Notes: generated by a model not told the origin, from the letters alone. Positions 9,126 to 19,447 are shown, counted from the stretch's first letter. The stretch is 64,000 bases of DNA from Hydrogenophaga sp. (GCF_011390835.1 NZ_JAABRQ010000015.1:37301-101300), one strand, 5' to 3'. Made by a program: numbers and translations.

Positions 9126-9230
9126 AAACAGGTTCCGCGACGCCCTGGGATCAAGTCGCCTCTCGCCGTTTGTGCCTGCTTTTGCCACTCTTGGTTTGTT
9201 GAAACTCCTCACTTACCCCTAGGTTCCACC

Positions 9231-12125
9231 ATGCTGATGCCTTCCGCCAAACCCTTGGACGAACTCGAGAACGCTCCCGAGTTCATCGCCCGCCATATCG
9301 GTATCAGCGAAGCCGATGAAGCCCACATGCTGTCGGTCATCGGCGAGGCCTCTCGCCGAGCGCTGATCGACGGCATCGTGCCGCGTTCAATCGCGCGCAG
9401 CGCGGGCATGAAGCTGCCTGCTGTCGCCAGCGAGGCGGCAGCGCTGGCCGAGCTGAAAACCATCGCGCAGAAAAACAAGCTGCTCAAAAGCTTCATCGGT
9501 CAGGGATACCATGGCACCCACACGCCGGGCGTCATCCTGCGCAACGTGCTGGAGAACCCAGCCTGGTACACCGCTTACACGCCCTATCAGGCAGAGATTT
9601 CGCAAGGCCGCATGGAAGCGCTGCTGAACTTCCAGACCATGGTGACCGACCTCACCGGCATGGACATCGCCAACGCCTCCATGCTCGATGAAGCCACCGC
9701 GGCGGCCGAAGCAATGACGCTGGCGATGCGCTCGGTGAAGTCCAAAGGCCAGACCATCGTGGTGGCCGGCGACTGCCACCCGCAGACCATCGAAGTCATC
9801 CAGACCCGCGCCGCGCCGCTGGGCATCACGGTGCAGCTGGCCAGCTCCGCGCAAGAGTGGGATGCGGCGCTGAATGGCGACAGTTACTTTGCCGTGCTGG
9901 CGCAGTACCCTAGCACCAGTGGGCGCATCGATGACCTGCGCGACGATGTGCAGCGCGTGCATGGCAAACATGCCGCCTTCATCGTGGCCGCCGACCTGCT
10001 GGCCCTCACTCTTCTGGTTCCCCCGGGCGAGTTCGATGCCGACATCGTGGTCGGCACCACGCAGCGCTTCGGCATGCCCATGGGCGCGGGCGGCCCACAC
10101 GCCGCCTTCATGGCTTGCCGCGATGCGTTCAAGCGCTCGCTGCCAGGCCGTCTGGTCGGCGTGAGCGTGGATGCGCACGGTAACCCGGCTTACCGGCTCG
10201 CCCTGCAGACGCGGGAGCAACACATTCGCCGCGAAAAAGCCACCAGCAACATCTGCACCGCGCAGGTGCTGCCTGCCGTGGTCGCCAGCATGTACGCCGT
10301 GTACCACGGCCCGCAGGGTTTGAAGCGCATTGCGCAGCGCGTGGCGGCCTACACGGCCATCCTGGCAAAGGGCCTGGAGCAACTGGGTGTGCCTTTGCGC
10401 GACCAACGCGCCTTCGACACGCTCTCGCTCAAGACCGATGGCCTCACCCAAAGTCTGGCTGCCAAGGCGCGTGGCCTCGGGGCCAACCTTCGCGTGTATT
10501 TCGACGACCACCTGTGCATCACGCTGGATGAGACCACCACCCGTGCAGACATCGACATGCTGTGGACCATCTTCGCTAAAGAGGACCAGGCCCTGCCCAG
10601 CTTCGACGCCTTCGAGAAAGGTATCGAACCGCTGATCCCCACCGAGCTGCGCCGCACCAGCGCCTACCTCACGCACCCGGTTTTCGAGAGCCACCACAGC
10701 GAGACCGGCATGCTGCGCTACATCCGCAGCCTGAGCGACAAAGACCTGGCGCTGGACCGCAGCATGATCCCGCTGGGCTCTTGCACCATGAAGCTCAACG
10801 CCACCAGCGAGATGATCCCCATCACCTGGCCCGAGTTCGCCAATGTGCACCCGTTCGCGCCTGCTGACCAGCAGCTGGGCTACCAGGAACTCGACGAGCA
10901 GCTGCGCGCCTGGCTATGCCAGGCCACCGGTTACGCGGGCATCAGCCTACAGCCCAATGCCGGTTCGCAAGGCGAATACGCCGGCCTGCTGGTCATCAAA
11001 GCCTCGCACGCTTCGCGCGGTGAAAGCCACCGCAACATCTGCCTCATCCCCAGCAGCGCCCATGGCACCAATCCGGCCAGCGCGCAAATGGTGGGCATGA
11101 CGGTGGTGGTGACCAAGTGCGACGACAACGGCAACGTGGACATGGCTGACCTGAAAGCCAAGTGCGAACAGCACAGTGCGAATCTGGCCGCGGCCATGAT
11201 CACCTACCCCAGCACGCACGGCGTGTTCGAGACCACGGTGAAAGAACTGTGTGCGTTGGTGCACCAGCACGGCGGGCGCGTCTACGTGGATGGTGCCAAC
11301 ATGAACGCCCTGGTGGGCGTGGCCGCACCGGGCGAGTTCGGTGGCGACGTGAGCCACCTCAACCTGCACAAGACCTTTTGCATTCCGCACGGCGGAGGCG
11401 GCCCGGGCGTGGGCCCGGTGTGCGTGGTGGAAGACCTGGTGCCTTTCCTGCCCGGTCACGCGACGGGCGGCGTGCCGGTCAACGGCGTTGGTGCGGTGAG
11501 TGCAGCACCCTTGGGCAATGCGGCCGTACTCCCGATCAGCTGGATGTACATTCGAATGATGGGCGCGGATGGCCTGAAACACGCCACCGAAGCCGCGATT
11601 CTTAGCGCCAACTACATCAGCAAACGGCTGAAAGACCACTATCCCACGCTGTACGCCTCGGCCAACGGCCACGTCGCGCACGAGTGCATCCTGGACCTGC
11701 GGCACCTGAAGGACACCAGCGGCGTGATGGCAGAGGACGTGGCCAAGCGGCTGATGGACCACGGCTTCCACGCGCCCACGCTCAGCTTCCCGGTGGCCAA
11801 CACGCTGATGGTCGAACCGACAGAGAGCGAAACGCTAGGAGAGATCGACCGCTTTATCGATGCGATGATCGCCATCCGCGACGAAATCCGGCTGATCGAA
11901 AATGGCACCTGGCCCAAGGACGATAACCCGCTGAAAAATGCGCCACACACCGCTGCCAGCCTGATCGCAGGCGAGTGGACCCATCCGTATTCACGGGAAG
12001 TGGGAGCGGCCAGCAGCGGCTCACGCGCGAACCAGAAGTATTGGCCGCCCGTGGGCCGGGTGGACAACGTCTACGGCGACCGCAACCTGTTCTGCAGCTG
12101 CGTGCCGGTGAGCGAACTGGCCTGA
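9231..12125 (+). CDS. gcvP: Glycine dehydrogenase (decarboxylating), P protein
   Basis: 964 residues as a single-chain P protein fusing both homologous halves. It decarboxylates glycine with PLP and loads the aminomethyl group on GcvH. Visible motifs: [10 protein letters not shown] at the N-terminus, [16 protein letters not shown], and the PLP-lysine region [18 protein letters not shown] near residue 710. The open frame continues upstream to 8892, but that part overlaps gcvH and the spacer. The ATG at 9231 gives the family N-terminus. It ends the gcvTHP unit. Confidence 0.97.
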   Translation: MLMPSAKPLDELENAPEFIARHIGISEADEAHMLSVIGEASRRALIDGIVPRSIARSAGMKLPAVASEAAALAELKTIAQKNKLLKSFIGQGYHGTHTPGVILRNVLENPAWYTAYTPYQAEISQGRMEALLNFQTMVTDLTGMDIANASMLDEATAAAEAMTLAMRSVKSKGQTIVVAGDCHPQTIEVIQTRAAPLGITVQLASSAQEWDAALNGDSYFAVLAQYPSTSGRIDDLRDDVQRVHGKHAAFIVAADLLALTLLVPPGEFDADIVVGTTQRFGMPMGAGGPHAAFMACRDAFKRSLPGRLVGVSVDAHGNPAYRLALQTREQHIRREKATSNICTAQVLPAVVASMYAVYHGPQGLKRIAQRVAAYTAILAKGLEQLGVPLRDQRAFDTLSLKTDGLTQSLAAKARGLGANLRVYFDDHLCITLDETTTRADIDMLWTIFAKEDQALPSFDAFEKGIEPLIPTELRRTSAYLTHPVFESHHSETGMLRYIRSLSDKDLALDRSMIPLGSCTMKLNATSEMIPITWPEFANVHPFAPADQQLGYQELDEQLRAWLCQATGYAGISLQPNAGSQGEYAGLLVIKASHASRGESHRNICLIPSSAHGTNPASAQMVGMTVVVTKCDDNGNVDMADLKAKCEQHSANLAAAMITYPSTHGVFETTVKELCALVHQHGGRVYVDGANMNALVGVAAPGEFGGDVSHLNLHKTFCIPHGGGGPGVGPVCVVEDLVPFLPGHATGGVPVNGVGAVSAAPLGNAAVLPISWMYIRMMGADGLKHATEAAILSANYISKRLKDHYPTLYASANGHVAHECILDLRHLKDTSGVMAEDVAKRLMDHGFHAPTLSFPVANTLMVEPTESETLGEIDRFIDAMIAIRDEIRLIENGTWPKDDNPLKNAPHTAASLIAGEWTHPYSREVGAASSGSRANQKYWPPVGRVDNVYGDRNLFCSCVPVSELA

Positions 12126-12192
12126 TCGAAACGCGCAGCCGCGTGCCGCGCGGACGAAAGATCGCCACCGGAATCTGTTGAAGCCACCGGCG

Positions 12193-12942
12193 TCAACCCA
12201 TTAAGTAGGACCGCACCAGCAGACTGACGCCGCCCAGAATCAGCAGCGCCCACACCGCCTGCAGCGCGCGATGCGGCGGCAAGCGGGCATACAGGCGACT
12301 GCCCGCGACAAAACCCAGGAACGCAGCTGGCATCAACATCAACGCCGCGGAAAGCAGGTTGGGTTGCTGGTACAGACCGCTGCCGGTGAACATCACCAGC
12401 CGGACCAGCCCAGTGCACAGAATCAGCAGGCTGATGCTGGCGCGCAGCACACCTTTGTCAGGCAACCTGCGCGCCAGGTAGATGGTGTAGATCGGCCCGC
12501 CCGTCCCGAACATGGACGTGAACGCGCCGCCCACCAACCCAGCCGGGACGGACCACCCGGTCGAGGCGGGCCTCACGGCGGCGCGCACAAGAAGGCTCCA
12601 CGAGGCGTAAGTCAGCACGAACCCCCCGAGCAACATCAGCAGCAAGCGTTCCCCAGCCTGCACCAGCAGACTCAGGCCAAACGACATGCCGATCAGCAAC
12701 CACGGCGACAGCCGCAGCAACTCGCGCCAGTCAACGATGCGGCGGTGTCGCAACCCGAGCAGCAAACCAGCACCGATGTCGAACAGCAGCATCATGGGCA
12801 CGGCAAAGCGCAGCGGGAAGATGTGCGCGAGAAACGGGATGGCGATAATGGACGCGCCAAATCCAGTCAGCCCATAGACCAAGTAAGCCAGCGCCACGAC
12901 AGCCGCGGCGAAGACCAGCGTTGGCCAAGGCAGATCCATCAT
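12193..12942 (-). CDS. TauE/SafE-family sulfite exporter-like membrane protein
   Basis: 249 residues with seven or eight hydrophobic helices and the family-typical YGLTGFGASIIAIPFL at the N-terminus and a related GGAFTSMFGTGGPIYTIYL in the second half. TauE/SafE proteins export sulfite, sulfoacetate or other organic anions, and often lie with sulfonate-degrading enzymes. Its start overlaps the stop of the ThDP-enzyme gene by four bases, so it belongs with that gene and probably with the whole cluster up to 20,581. It is the last gene of that cluster, convergent with gcvP. Confidence 0.88.
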   Translation of the reverse strand: MMDLPWPTLVFAAAVVALAYLVYGLTGFGASIIAIPFLAHIFPLRFAVPMMLLFDIGAGLLLGLRHRRIVDWRELLRLSPWLLIGMSFGLSLLVQAGERLLLMLLGGFVLTYASWSLLVRAAVRPASTGWSVPAGLVGGAFTSMFGTGGPIYTIYLARRLPDKGVLRASISLLILCTGLVRLVMFTGSGLYQQPNLLSAALMLMPAAFLGFVAGSRLYARLPPHRALQAVWALLILGGVSLLVRSYLMG

Positions 12943-14585
12943 GGGCGCTGCATGACCGGCGCCGGCAGTCCATCGATCATCACGTTCAGGCAGGCCGGCA
13001 GGCCACTCAACAGCGCGCGCTGCAGAGCGGGCACCATGGCATCGGCACGGGTGACCTGCTCGCCATGGCCACCGAACGCAGCAGCCACCGCGTCATACCG
13101 GCTCGGCCGCAGTTCGCAACCGATCACCCGGGCGGCGCCGTAGTCGCGCAGCTGGATCTGGTATTCGGCATTCCAGCGAGCATCGTTGCCCACCACCGCA
13201 ACGAAGTCGAGGCCGTAACGCACCGCCGTGTCGAATTCGGCGATGTGAAAACCTACGGTGCCGTCGCCCATGACCGCGATGACCGGGGCGCCAGGAACGG
13301 CGGCACAGCGCGCGGCGATCGCGTACGGCAGTGCCGATCCGATCGCACCGGCCACGCCATTGATGAGGCGGTGCGGCGCGTCCAGGCAGGCGCTGGCCCA
13401 CTGCCCGATCTCACCACCGTCACACACCAGGACCGCGTCCGGATGGCTCTCGAGCGCGGCTTGAACTGGCCGCAGCATCTGCACCGGATGCAGGCCATCG
13501 ACCTGCGAGGGCGACGCCTGTTCCCAGGCGGGAGGGCGCCACGCGATCGCCTCATTGAACTGGTCCAGCCAGTGGGCTTCGTTATTCGACGGGCCCTGCG
13601 GCTGCACAGCCATCAAGCCGACCAGCGCCGACGGCGCATCAGCAGTGGCGCAGACCTGCAGGCGATCGCCCAGCGCCTGGCGGCTCCGCTCGATCTCGCT
13701 GATATCGGCATCAATCTGGCACACCAGGGCATCGGCCGCGATCGCTGGCGCCTGTCCGAACTTGAGCGTGAAGTCGAGCCGCTTGCCCAGAAGCAGCACG
13801 ACGTCGGCCTGGGCAAGCATCTGCGCGAAAGCACCCAGGCGCGGGTCCGCCACACCGCGCGGGCTGTCCATGCCTACCACCGGCATGCCGCAAGCGTACT
13901 GCAACGCGGCCAGCCGGGCGCGACCGGCGCGTGTCATGCACGACGGACCGGCCAGGATCACCGGTCGGCGAGCGCCCTTGAGCTTGGCCATGATGGTCTG
14001 CGCGGCCGCGCCATCCAGCAGCATGGCTTCAGCCGCAAAATCCCCGGCCGAGCGAGGCGCTGCCTGGCTGACCGGTTGCTCCAGCACATCGGTGGGCAGG
14101 CTCAGGTGCACCGGGCCCGGCCGCCCCGAGCGCGCGATGCGCACCGCGCGCACAAAGTCTTCGGCCACCGCGTCGGCACTGGCACAGGTCCAGGCGGCCT
14201 TGCAGACCGGCTCGGCCATCTGTGCCTGGCGCATTTCCTGAAATGCGCCTTGTCCCAGCAGCGCATTGGGCGCATGACCCGACAGCAAAACCACCGGCGC
14301 CTCGGCCATCAGGGCCGTGTACAAGGCGGACACCGCATTCGCATGGCCCGGACCTCCGGTCACCAGGGCCACACCGACCTCACCGGTGATTCGGGCCAGG
14401 GCATCGGCCATGTGCACGGCAGCGGCCTCGTGCCGGGTGTGGATCAGGGGGATGCCAGCGTCCAGCGCGGCATCGAACACCGGCATGATGTGGTTGCCTG
14501 AGAGCGTGAAGATGCGGCTGACGCCAGCCGCCTGAATAGCGGCAAGGAGCGCGTCACAGCCGCGCTGTGGATGGGATGGGGTCAT
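12939..14585 (-). CDS. Thiamine-diphosphate-dependent enzyme, acetolactate synthase/benzaldehyde lyase-like
   Basis: 548 residues with all three ThDP-enzyme domains. The N-terminal Pyr domain has the activating Glu53 in THTRHEAAAVHMADA-like context. A central domain follows, and the PP domain has GDGTVGFHIAEFDT with the closing Asn in VVGNDARWN, giving the GDG-x(~25)-N Mg-ThDP motif. Relatives make or break C-C bonds next to a carbonyl: acetolactate synthase, benzaldehyde lyase, 2-hydroxyacyl-CoA lyase and sulfoacetaldehyde acetyltransferase. I cannot choose among these. A 176-base gap with no gene separates it from the flavoprotein gene upstream on the same strand. Confidence 0.88.
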   Translation of the reverse strand: MTPSHPQRGCDALLAAIQAAGVSRIFTLSGNHIMPVFDAALDAGIPLIHTRHEAAAVHMADALARITGEVGVALVTGGPGHANAVSALYTALMAEAPVVLLSGHAPNALLGQGAFQEMRQAQMAEPVCKAAWTCASADAVAEDFVRAVRIARSGRPGPVHLSLPTDVLEQPVSQAAPRSAGDFAAEAMLLDGAAAQTIMAKLKGARRPVILAGPSCMTRAGRARLAALQYACGMPVVGMDSPRGVADPRLGAFAQMLAQADVVLLLGKRLDFTLKFGQAPAIAADALVCQIDADISEIERSRQALGDRLQVCATADAPSALVGLMAVQPQGPSNNEAHWLDQFNEAIAWRPPAWEQASPSQVDGLHPVQMLRPVQAALESHPDAVLVCDGGEIGQWASACLDAPHRLINGVAGAIGSALPYAIAARCAAVPGAPVIAVMGDGTVGFHIAEFDTAVRYGLDFVAVVGNDARWNAEYQIQLRDYGAARVIGCELRPSRYDAVAAAFGGHGEQVTRADAMVPALQRALLSGLPACLNVMIDGLPAPVMQRP

Positions 14586-14761
14586 GGGTTGTTCGGTTCT
14601 GGCGGGTCGATTCCGTTCGACCTGCGGCTCGCGGACCTTCGCTGGTGCCGACTCTACACAAGGCGTGCGTCCAGGCTTCCCGCCTGCGGCGCGTCAGGGC
14701 TTGTACTGGACCATCGCAGAACAAGCGCCCACAAGGTCAGGCCCGCCAAGCTCGGGCGCCA

Positions 14762-16501
14762 TCAGGGGCTGGCTGGTGCCGCCTCCAGAATGGTCTGCCC
14801 CGGCGCGACGCGCGTGAACCGCACCGGTTCACGGTCGATCGCCAGCTCACCCTGGCGCTGCGTGACGACGATATAGGTGGAGCTGGGCAGGTCGCCGGTC
14901 TCCGGATGGTCTTCGCGAAAGTGCGCACCACGCGAATCCTCGCGCGCCAGGGCGGCCGTAGCAATGACACGGCTCACCGCAATCAGGTTGCGCAGGTTCA
15001 ACCAGTCGTGCCAGCTCAGGTTGAAACCCCGGTCGCCATCTTGCACGCCGGTGCGTGCCAGCGCCGCGTCCAGTCCGTCGAGGGTGGCCAGCGCACGCCG
15101 CAGCCCGGTGGCATCGCGCAGGATACCGACGTCCTGCCACATGCAGTCGAACAAGGCTTCGCGGATCGCCTCCAGGTCGCCAGGCGGCTGCGCGAACGGC
15201 ACCAGTTGTTCGGCCACGCTGGCCGCCAGAGCGGCTTCGTCGGGCGGGCGCAGCACACCTTCGCGGGCCACCCACTCGGCCATGCTGTCACCGGCAATGC
15301 CACCGAAAACCGTCGAATTCGCCACACCATTGCCGCCGAGCCGGTTGGCACCGTGCACACCGCCGGTGTCTTCGCCTGCGGCGAACAGGCCGGTCAGACC
15401 GGTTCGGCAATCGGCATCGAACACGACGCCGCCCATCAGGTAGTGCGCGGTCGGCACCACCTCGACCAGGCCAGCAGCCAGATCAAAGCCGCAGTCACCA
15501 CAGCGTTCAACCATGCCCTTGAACTGCTGCCGCACGTTTTCGGGCCCCAGATGTTCCATCTTCAGGTAGACGCCGCCGTTGGGCGATGTGCGGCCCGCGC
15601 GCATCTCGGTATAGATCGAACGCGAGACGATGTCGCGCGTGGCGCGTTCGCCACGAGGGTCGTACTGGTCCATGAACCGTTGCTGCTCGCCGTTGAGCAG
15701 GTGGCCGCCCGCGCCACGCAGGCCCTCCTCCAGCACCGTGCCAGTCATGCGGGTGCCGTTGCCCGCGAGCAGGCCGGTGGGATGGAACTGCACCATCTCC
15801 ATGTCGCGCAATGGCAGGCCCGCACGCAGCGCCATGGCCAGTCCGTCCGAGGTCTTGTCGCCGGATGGCGTGTGGTACTTGTACATGGTGGGCCCGCCGC
15901 CGGTGGCCAGCAAAACGGCCTTGGCCTGTACAAACACAAAGCCACCGTCGTGAATGTTGATCATCAACACACCGGCGAGGGCCTGGCCGTCGGCGGTCTT
16001 GATCAGGGAGACCGCGCGGTGTTCTTCCAGGCGGTGGATGCCACGCGACCAGACCTGTTCGGACAGCCGGTTGATGATTTCGATGCCGGTCAGGTCGCCC
16101 TTGTGCACGGTGCGGTCGAAGGTCTGCCCGGCAAAGGCCTTCTGGTGCACGGTGCCGTCGGGGTTGCGATCGAAGAAGCAGCCGAGCTCGTTCTCGAGTT
16201 CGTGAACCCGCTCGATCGCCTTGGTCACCAAGGTCCAGGCGAGGTCCTGATCAGACAGCCACTTGCTGCCTTCAATCGTGTCCATGAAGTGGCGCTCGAC
16301 CGAATCGCCCGGCGCCAGTGCGACGTTGTAGCCGCCCTGCACCATGCGAGTGCAGCCGCATTTGCCGAGCAGGCCCTTGACGGCGACGGTGATGTGGCTG
16401 TCGTTGGCTTGCTGATGCGCATGCAGCGCTGCGAACAAGCCGGCACCACCCGAACCCAAAATCAGGATGTCTGTCTGCAGTCGTTGGATGGCCGTGCTCA
16501 T
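14762..16501 (-). CDS. Succinate dehydrogenase/fumarate reductase-like flavoprotein subunit
   Basis: 579 residues with SdhA/FrdA architecture: FAD-binding ILGSGGAGLFAALHA at the N-terminus, QFHPTG, GERATRDIVSRSIYTEM, TAHYLMGG and GANRLGGNGVANSTVFGG. The active-site His and Arg positions for dicarboxylate binding look preserved. The covalent-FAD histidine of SdhA (the H in the SHT..QGG motif) aligns to a cysteine here (CTRMVQGG). So it is probably non-covalent or unusual in its flavin link and not the housekeeping SdhA. The ATG at 16501 overlaps the upstream hydratase stop by four bases. The operon supplies matching SdhB-, C- and D-like subunits. Confidence 0.88.
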   Translation of the reverse strand: MSTAIQRLQTDILILGSGGAGLFAALHAHQQANDSHITVAVKGLLGKCGCTRMVQGGYNVALAPGDSVERHFMDTIEGSKWLSDQDLAWTLVTKAIERVHELENELGCFFDRNPDGTVHQKAFAGQTFDRTVHKGDLTGIEIINRLSEQVWSRGIHRLEEHRAVSLIKTADGQALAGVLMINIHDGGFVFVQAKAVLLATGGGPTMYKYHTPSGDKTSDGLAMALRAGLPLRDMEMVQFHPTGLLAGNGTRMTGTVLEEGLRGAGGHLLNGEQQRFMDQYDPRGERATRDIVSRSIYTEMRAGRTSPNGGVYLKMEHLGPENVRQQFKGMVERCGDCGFDLAAGLVEVVPTAHYLMGGVVFDADCRTGLTGLFAAGEDTGGVHGANRLGGNGVANSTVFGGIAGDSMAEWVAREGVLRPPDEAALAASVAEQLVPFAQPPGDLEAIREALFDCMWQDVGILRDATGLRRALATLDGLDAALARTGVQDGDRGFNLSWHDWLNLRNLIAVSRVIATAALAREDSRGAHFREDHPETGDLPSSTYIVVTQRQGELAIDREPVRFTRVAPGQTILEAAPASP

Positions 16502-17109
16502 TGCGTCACACCCAGGCTCGCCAGCACCGCCGCACGGCGCGCCTGCGCCGCGTCGCGCACACGGTCGTACAGGCTGCCGCCGTGGCTGTCCATGGCCACC
16601 AGCAGCGGGCCGAAATTGCGGATGCGGAATTTCCACAAAGACTCGGGGTTGAGGTCATCCAGGTCGACGTCCTCAATCGCCTCCACCCAGGTGGTCTCCA
16701 GCGCCGCGGTGCCGCCGATGATCGCCAGGTAGGCGCCACCCAGGTCCTGGAACGCCTGGGCCGAGGCCTCTCGTAACCCCCCCTTACCCACAATCAGGCG
16801 AACGCCGTACTGCTCCATCAGCGGTCGGGTAAAGCGCTCCATGCGGTCGGACGTGGTGGTACCGACGCACACCGGCTGGTAGCCGACCGGAAACGCCTCG
16901 CTGCGCTCGACCTTGCGCACATTAGGCGCGGTGTGGATCACGGCGTGGCCACGCAGATCGAAGTGGGTGGTGCGTCCGCGATCGAACATGTGAATCTGCG
17001 TCGCGTCACGGATGCCGAACAGGCGCGCTTGCAGCGTCACGGTGTCATTCACCCGAAGCGCGCGCACTTGCTCCTCGGTCGCGGGCATCGTCATTTCATG
17101 GTGGGCCAT
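16498..17109 (-). CDS. Class I fumarase / L(+)-tartrate dehydratase beta subunit-like
   Basis: 203 residues matching the C-terminal (beta) domain of iron-sulfur hydro-lyases: LQARLFGIRDATQIHMF, the HTAPNVRKV segment, YQPVCVGTTTSDRME, and GKGGL near residue 105. It pairs with the alpha-like subunit encoded just upstream (20-base gap) and is coupled downstream to the flavoprotein by an ATGA overlap. Two-subunit members act as tartrate dehydratase, fumarase or mesaconase; sequence alone does not say which. Confidence 0.9.
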   Translation of the reverse strand: MAHHEMTMPATEEQVRALRVNDTVTLQARLFGIRDATQIHMFDRGRTTHFDLRGHAVIHTAPNVRKVERSEAFPVGYQPVCVGTTTSDRMERFTRPLMEQYGVRLIVGKGGLREASAQAFQDLGGAYLAIIGGTAALETTWVEAIEDVDLDDLNPESLWKFRIRNFGPLLVAMDSHGGSLYDRVRDAAQARRAAVLASLGVTQ

Positions 17110-17129
17110 CGGTGGTGTGTCCGCTGTGT

Positions 17130-18005
17130 CTAGAAGCCAAACGCCACGCCGGCGGGCGTGATGTCAGCGCGCGCGCGCCGGGCCGAATGGCATTGCATGT
17201 TGACCGCAATCGGGTTCATGGTGATGTGGGTCGCGGCCAGTTCGATGTGCACCGCAAACGCGGTGGCGTCGCCGCCCAGGCCCTGAGGCCCCACGCCCAG
17301 CTGGTTGACGGCAATGGACAGCTGCTGCTCCAGCTCGGCGCCCGCAGCGTCAGCGCAGGCGCTGCCCAGTGGCCGCGTCGCCGCGCGCTTGGCCAGCGCC
17401 ACCGCGAGGTCGGACGTGCCGCCCAGCCCAACACCGACGATGGTCGGCGGGCAGGTCTTGCCGCCTGCGGCCAGCACGCAGTCGATTACAAAGGTCTTGA
17501 TCGCGGCGATGCCTTCGGCCGGCACCGCCATCTTCAGGAACGAGTTGTTTTCCGAGCCACTGCCCTTGGGAATCATCTCGATGCGCAGGTTTTCTGGCTC
17601 GTCGCTGAAGTCGATGTGGATCACCGGCACCTCGATGCCACACGAGGTGTGCTCATTCTTGCGTGTGAGCGGATGCACGACCGAACTGCGCAGCGGGTAT
17701 TCGCGGGTGGCGCGCTCGCAGCCGCGGCGCACCGCCTGCTTGAGCGCCTGCCCATCCACCTCGACACCCGGGCCGATCCACAGGTTGTAGATCGGCACGC
17801 CGGTGTCTTGGCACAGCAGGTTGTCGGTCTGTTCGGCCACGGCGATGTTCTGCACCATCGTGGCCAGCACGCGCTTGGCGGTACCACCCGTCTCGCTCTT
17901 CTCAAGTCTGCTGAAACCCTGTTTGATGTCGGGCGGCAGCACCTTGAGCGCACGGATGTACAGCTCCTTGGCCGTGTCTTCCACAACTTGCAGGTCGATC
18001 TTCAT
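17130..18005 (-). CDS. Class I fumarase / L(+)-tartrate dehydratase alpha subunit-like
   Basis: 291 residues. The three cysteines that bind the labile [4Fe-4S] cluster are visible in LLCQDTGVPIY, TSCGIEVP and KTCPPTIVGVGLGG. This subunit supplies the cluster that removes or adds water on a hydroxy-dicarboxylate. It is followed on the same strand by the beta-like subunit and preceded by a TctC-type gene with a 26-base gap. The natural substrate could be fumarate/malate, tartrate, or mesaconate/citramalate. Confidence 0.9.
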   Translation of the reverse strand: MKIDLQVVEDTAKELYIRALKVLPPDIKQGFSRLEKSETGGTAKRVLATMVQNIAVAEQTDNLLCQDTGVPIYNLWIGPGVEVDGQALKQAVRRGCERATREYPLRSSVVHPLTRKNEHTSCGIEVPVIHIDFSDEPENLRIEMIPKGSGSENNSFLKMAVPAEGIAAIKTFVIDCVLAAGGKTCPPTIVGVGLGGTSDLAVALAKRAATRPLGSACADAAGAELEQQLSIAVNQLGVGPQGLGGDATAFAVHIELAATHITMNPIAVNMQCHSARRARADITPAGVAFGF

Positions 18006-18031
18006 GCCATCTTTCTAAGAGCGCCCAACAC

Positions 18032-19018
18032 TCAGTTGGCCGACAGGCCGCGGTTCTTCACGACCGTGGCCCAGCGCGCCGACTCCAGCTCCATCGCGGC
18101 GACAAAATCGGCGGTGCTGTTGCCCACGGCGGAGATGCCCAGGTTGTCGAGCTGAGCCCGCGTCTCGGGGTCGGCCAGAACCTTGGCCGTGTCTTGCTGT
18201 ATCTTGGCGATGATGGCTGGCGGCGTACCGGCGGGCGCGAACAGGCCAAACCAGCCGATGTTCTCGAAGCCTGGCAGACCGCTCTCGGCCACGGTGGGCA
18301 CGTTGGGCAGGCGCGGCGAGCGCTGCTTGCCGGTGACGCCCAGCGCTCGAAGCCGACCATCGCCGAGCAGGGCCGAGGCGGCGGCAAAGTTGCCCACCAT
18401 CATGTCGACCCGCCCCCCCATGAGGTCGGTGTAGGCCGGCGCCTCGCCCCGGTAAGGCACATGCATGATGGCGATGCCGGCGGCATCGGCGAAGTTTTCG
18501 CCGGCCAAGTGCACCTGGCTGCCCACACCGGCTGAGCCGAAGTTGATCTTGCCTGGCTGGGCCTTGGCCATCGCAATCAGGTCCTGGACGGTCTTGGCCG
18601 GCGAGTTGTCCGGCACCACCAGCAGCATCGGGCCACTGGCCACGTTGGTGATGGCCTGCAAGTCCTTCTTGGTGTCAAACGGCATGCTTTTGTAGAGATG
18701 CGGATTGATGGTGATGCTGCCCGAGGCCATCAGCACCGTATAGCCATCGTTGGGCGATTTGGCCACCACGTCTGCGCCGACGTTGCCCCCAGCACCGCCC
18801 TTGTTTTCCACCACCACCGAATGACCCCAGAGCACCGAAAGCTTCTGGCCTACCATGCGCGCGACCACGTCTGTCGTGCCGCCCGCGGCGAAAGGCACCA
18901 CCATACGCACCGGCTTGTTCGGCCAGCTGGCCTGTGCGCTAACGGCCAGGGGGAGAGCAACGCCGGCCAGGGTCACGGCAAGAGCACGGCGCAATGGGGA
19001 GAAGGAGGAAATGGTCAT
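18032..19018 (-). CDS. Bug/TctC-family periplasmic substrate-binding protein
   Basis: 328 residues with a cleavable signal peptide (RRALAVTLAGVALPLAVSAQA), then WPNKPVRMVVPFAAGGTTDVVARMV and VVVENKGGAGGNVGADVVAKS, which mark the family. The usual length is 320-330. Its place inside the dehydrogenase-hydratase cluster implies that it binds the pathway's substrate, probably a di- or tricarboxylate. No tctAB membrane genes are nearby, so it would have to use a transporter encoded elsewhere. Confidence 0.92.
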   Translation of the reverse strand: MTISSFSPLRRALAVTLAGVALPLAVSAQASWPNKPVRMVVPFAAGGTTDVVARMVGQKLSVLWGHSVVVENKGGAGGNVGADVVAKSPNDGYTVLMASGSITINPHLYKSMPFDTKKDLQAITNVASGPMLLVVPDNSPAKTVQDLIAMAKAQPGKINFGSAGVGSQVHLAGENFADAAGIAIMHVPYRGEAPAYTDLMGGRVDMMVGNFAAASALLGDGRLRALGVTGKQRSPRLPNVPTVAESGLPGFENIGWFGLFAPAGTPPAIIAKIQQDTAKVLADPETRAQLDNLGISAVGNSTADFVAAMELESARWATVVKNRGLSAN

Positions 19019-19084
19019 GGCTGTTTGTCTCCGAAATGGATGGGGAACACGGGAAAAACCGCCGGCTGCATCGTCTGTGCGATG

Positions 19085-19447
19085 TCAGGACAGCAGTGAC
19101 AGGGCGAACGCAAGCCCCGTGGCCAGGGAGAAACCGGCCGCGCCAGCGATCCAGTTTTTCCGCAGCCCCGAGGCAGAACCAAATTCAATCAACAACAGGC
19201 GCACACCGCCCATCATGTGCAGCGACAGGAGCACGACCAGCCCCCACTCGCCGAATTTGAACAGGCCGTGGTCGGCCAGTTGCAGAAAGCCGTCCAGCGC
19301 GGCCGCGCCATGCAGGGCCTGGCTCAGCGCCCAGAAGTGCACAGGCAAGAACAAAGCCAGGCCCAGCCCCGACAAACGGTGCAACAGAAAGGCCCACCAG
19401 GCGGGATGCGCATGAGCACGGGCCTCGGTTCGGCGCATGTTGCTCAT
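19085..19447 (-). CDS. Succinate dehydrogenase cytochrome b-like membrane subunit (SdhC-like)
   Basis: 120 residues with three transmembrane helices. The SdhC-type motif HRLSGLGLALFLPVHFW has the Ser and Arg that contact quinone in SdhC, and the His in LHMMGG is a likely heme b ligand. The start at 19447 overlaps the previous gene's stop by four bases. A longer reading frame upstream is a shadow of the other membrane subunit. It anchors the flavoprotein and iron-sulfur subunits to the membrane and passes electrons to ubiquinone. Confidence 0.82.
   Translation of the reverse strand: MSNMRRTEARAHAHPAWWAFLLHRLSGLGLALFLPVHFWALSQALHGAAALDGFLQLADHGLFKFGEWGLVVLLSLHMMGGVRLLLIEFGSASGLRKNWIAGAAGFSLATGLAFALSLLS

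Noticed and set aside
8892..9230. N-terminal extension of gcvP
   Set aside because: It overlaps gcvH in another frame and crosses the extragenic hairpin; family members start near 9,231.
12921..14501. 526-codon plus-strand open frame opposite the ThDP enzyme
   Set aside because: A His/Arg/Gln-rich antisense shadow with no family motif.
14567..16732. A 721-codon plus-strand open frame opposite the flavoprotein gene
   Set aside because: It is the antisense shadow of a clear SdhA-like gene in high-GC DNA and contains no recognisable domain.
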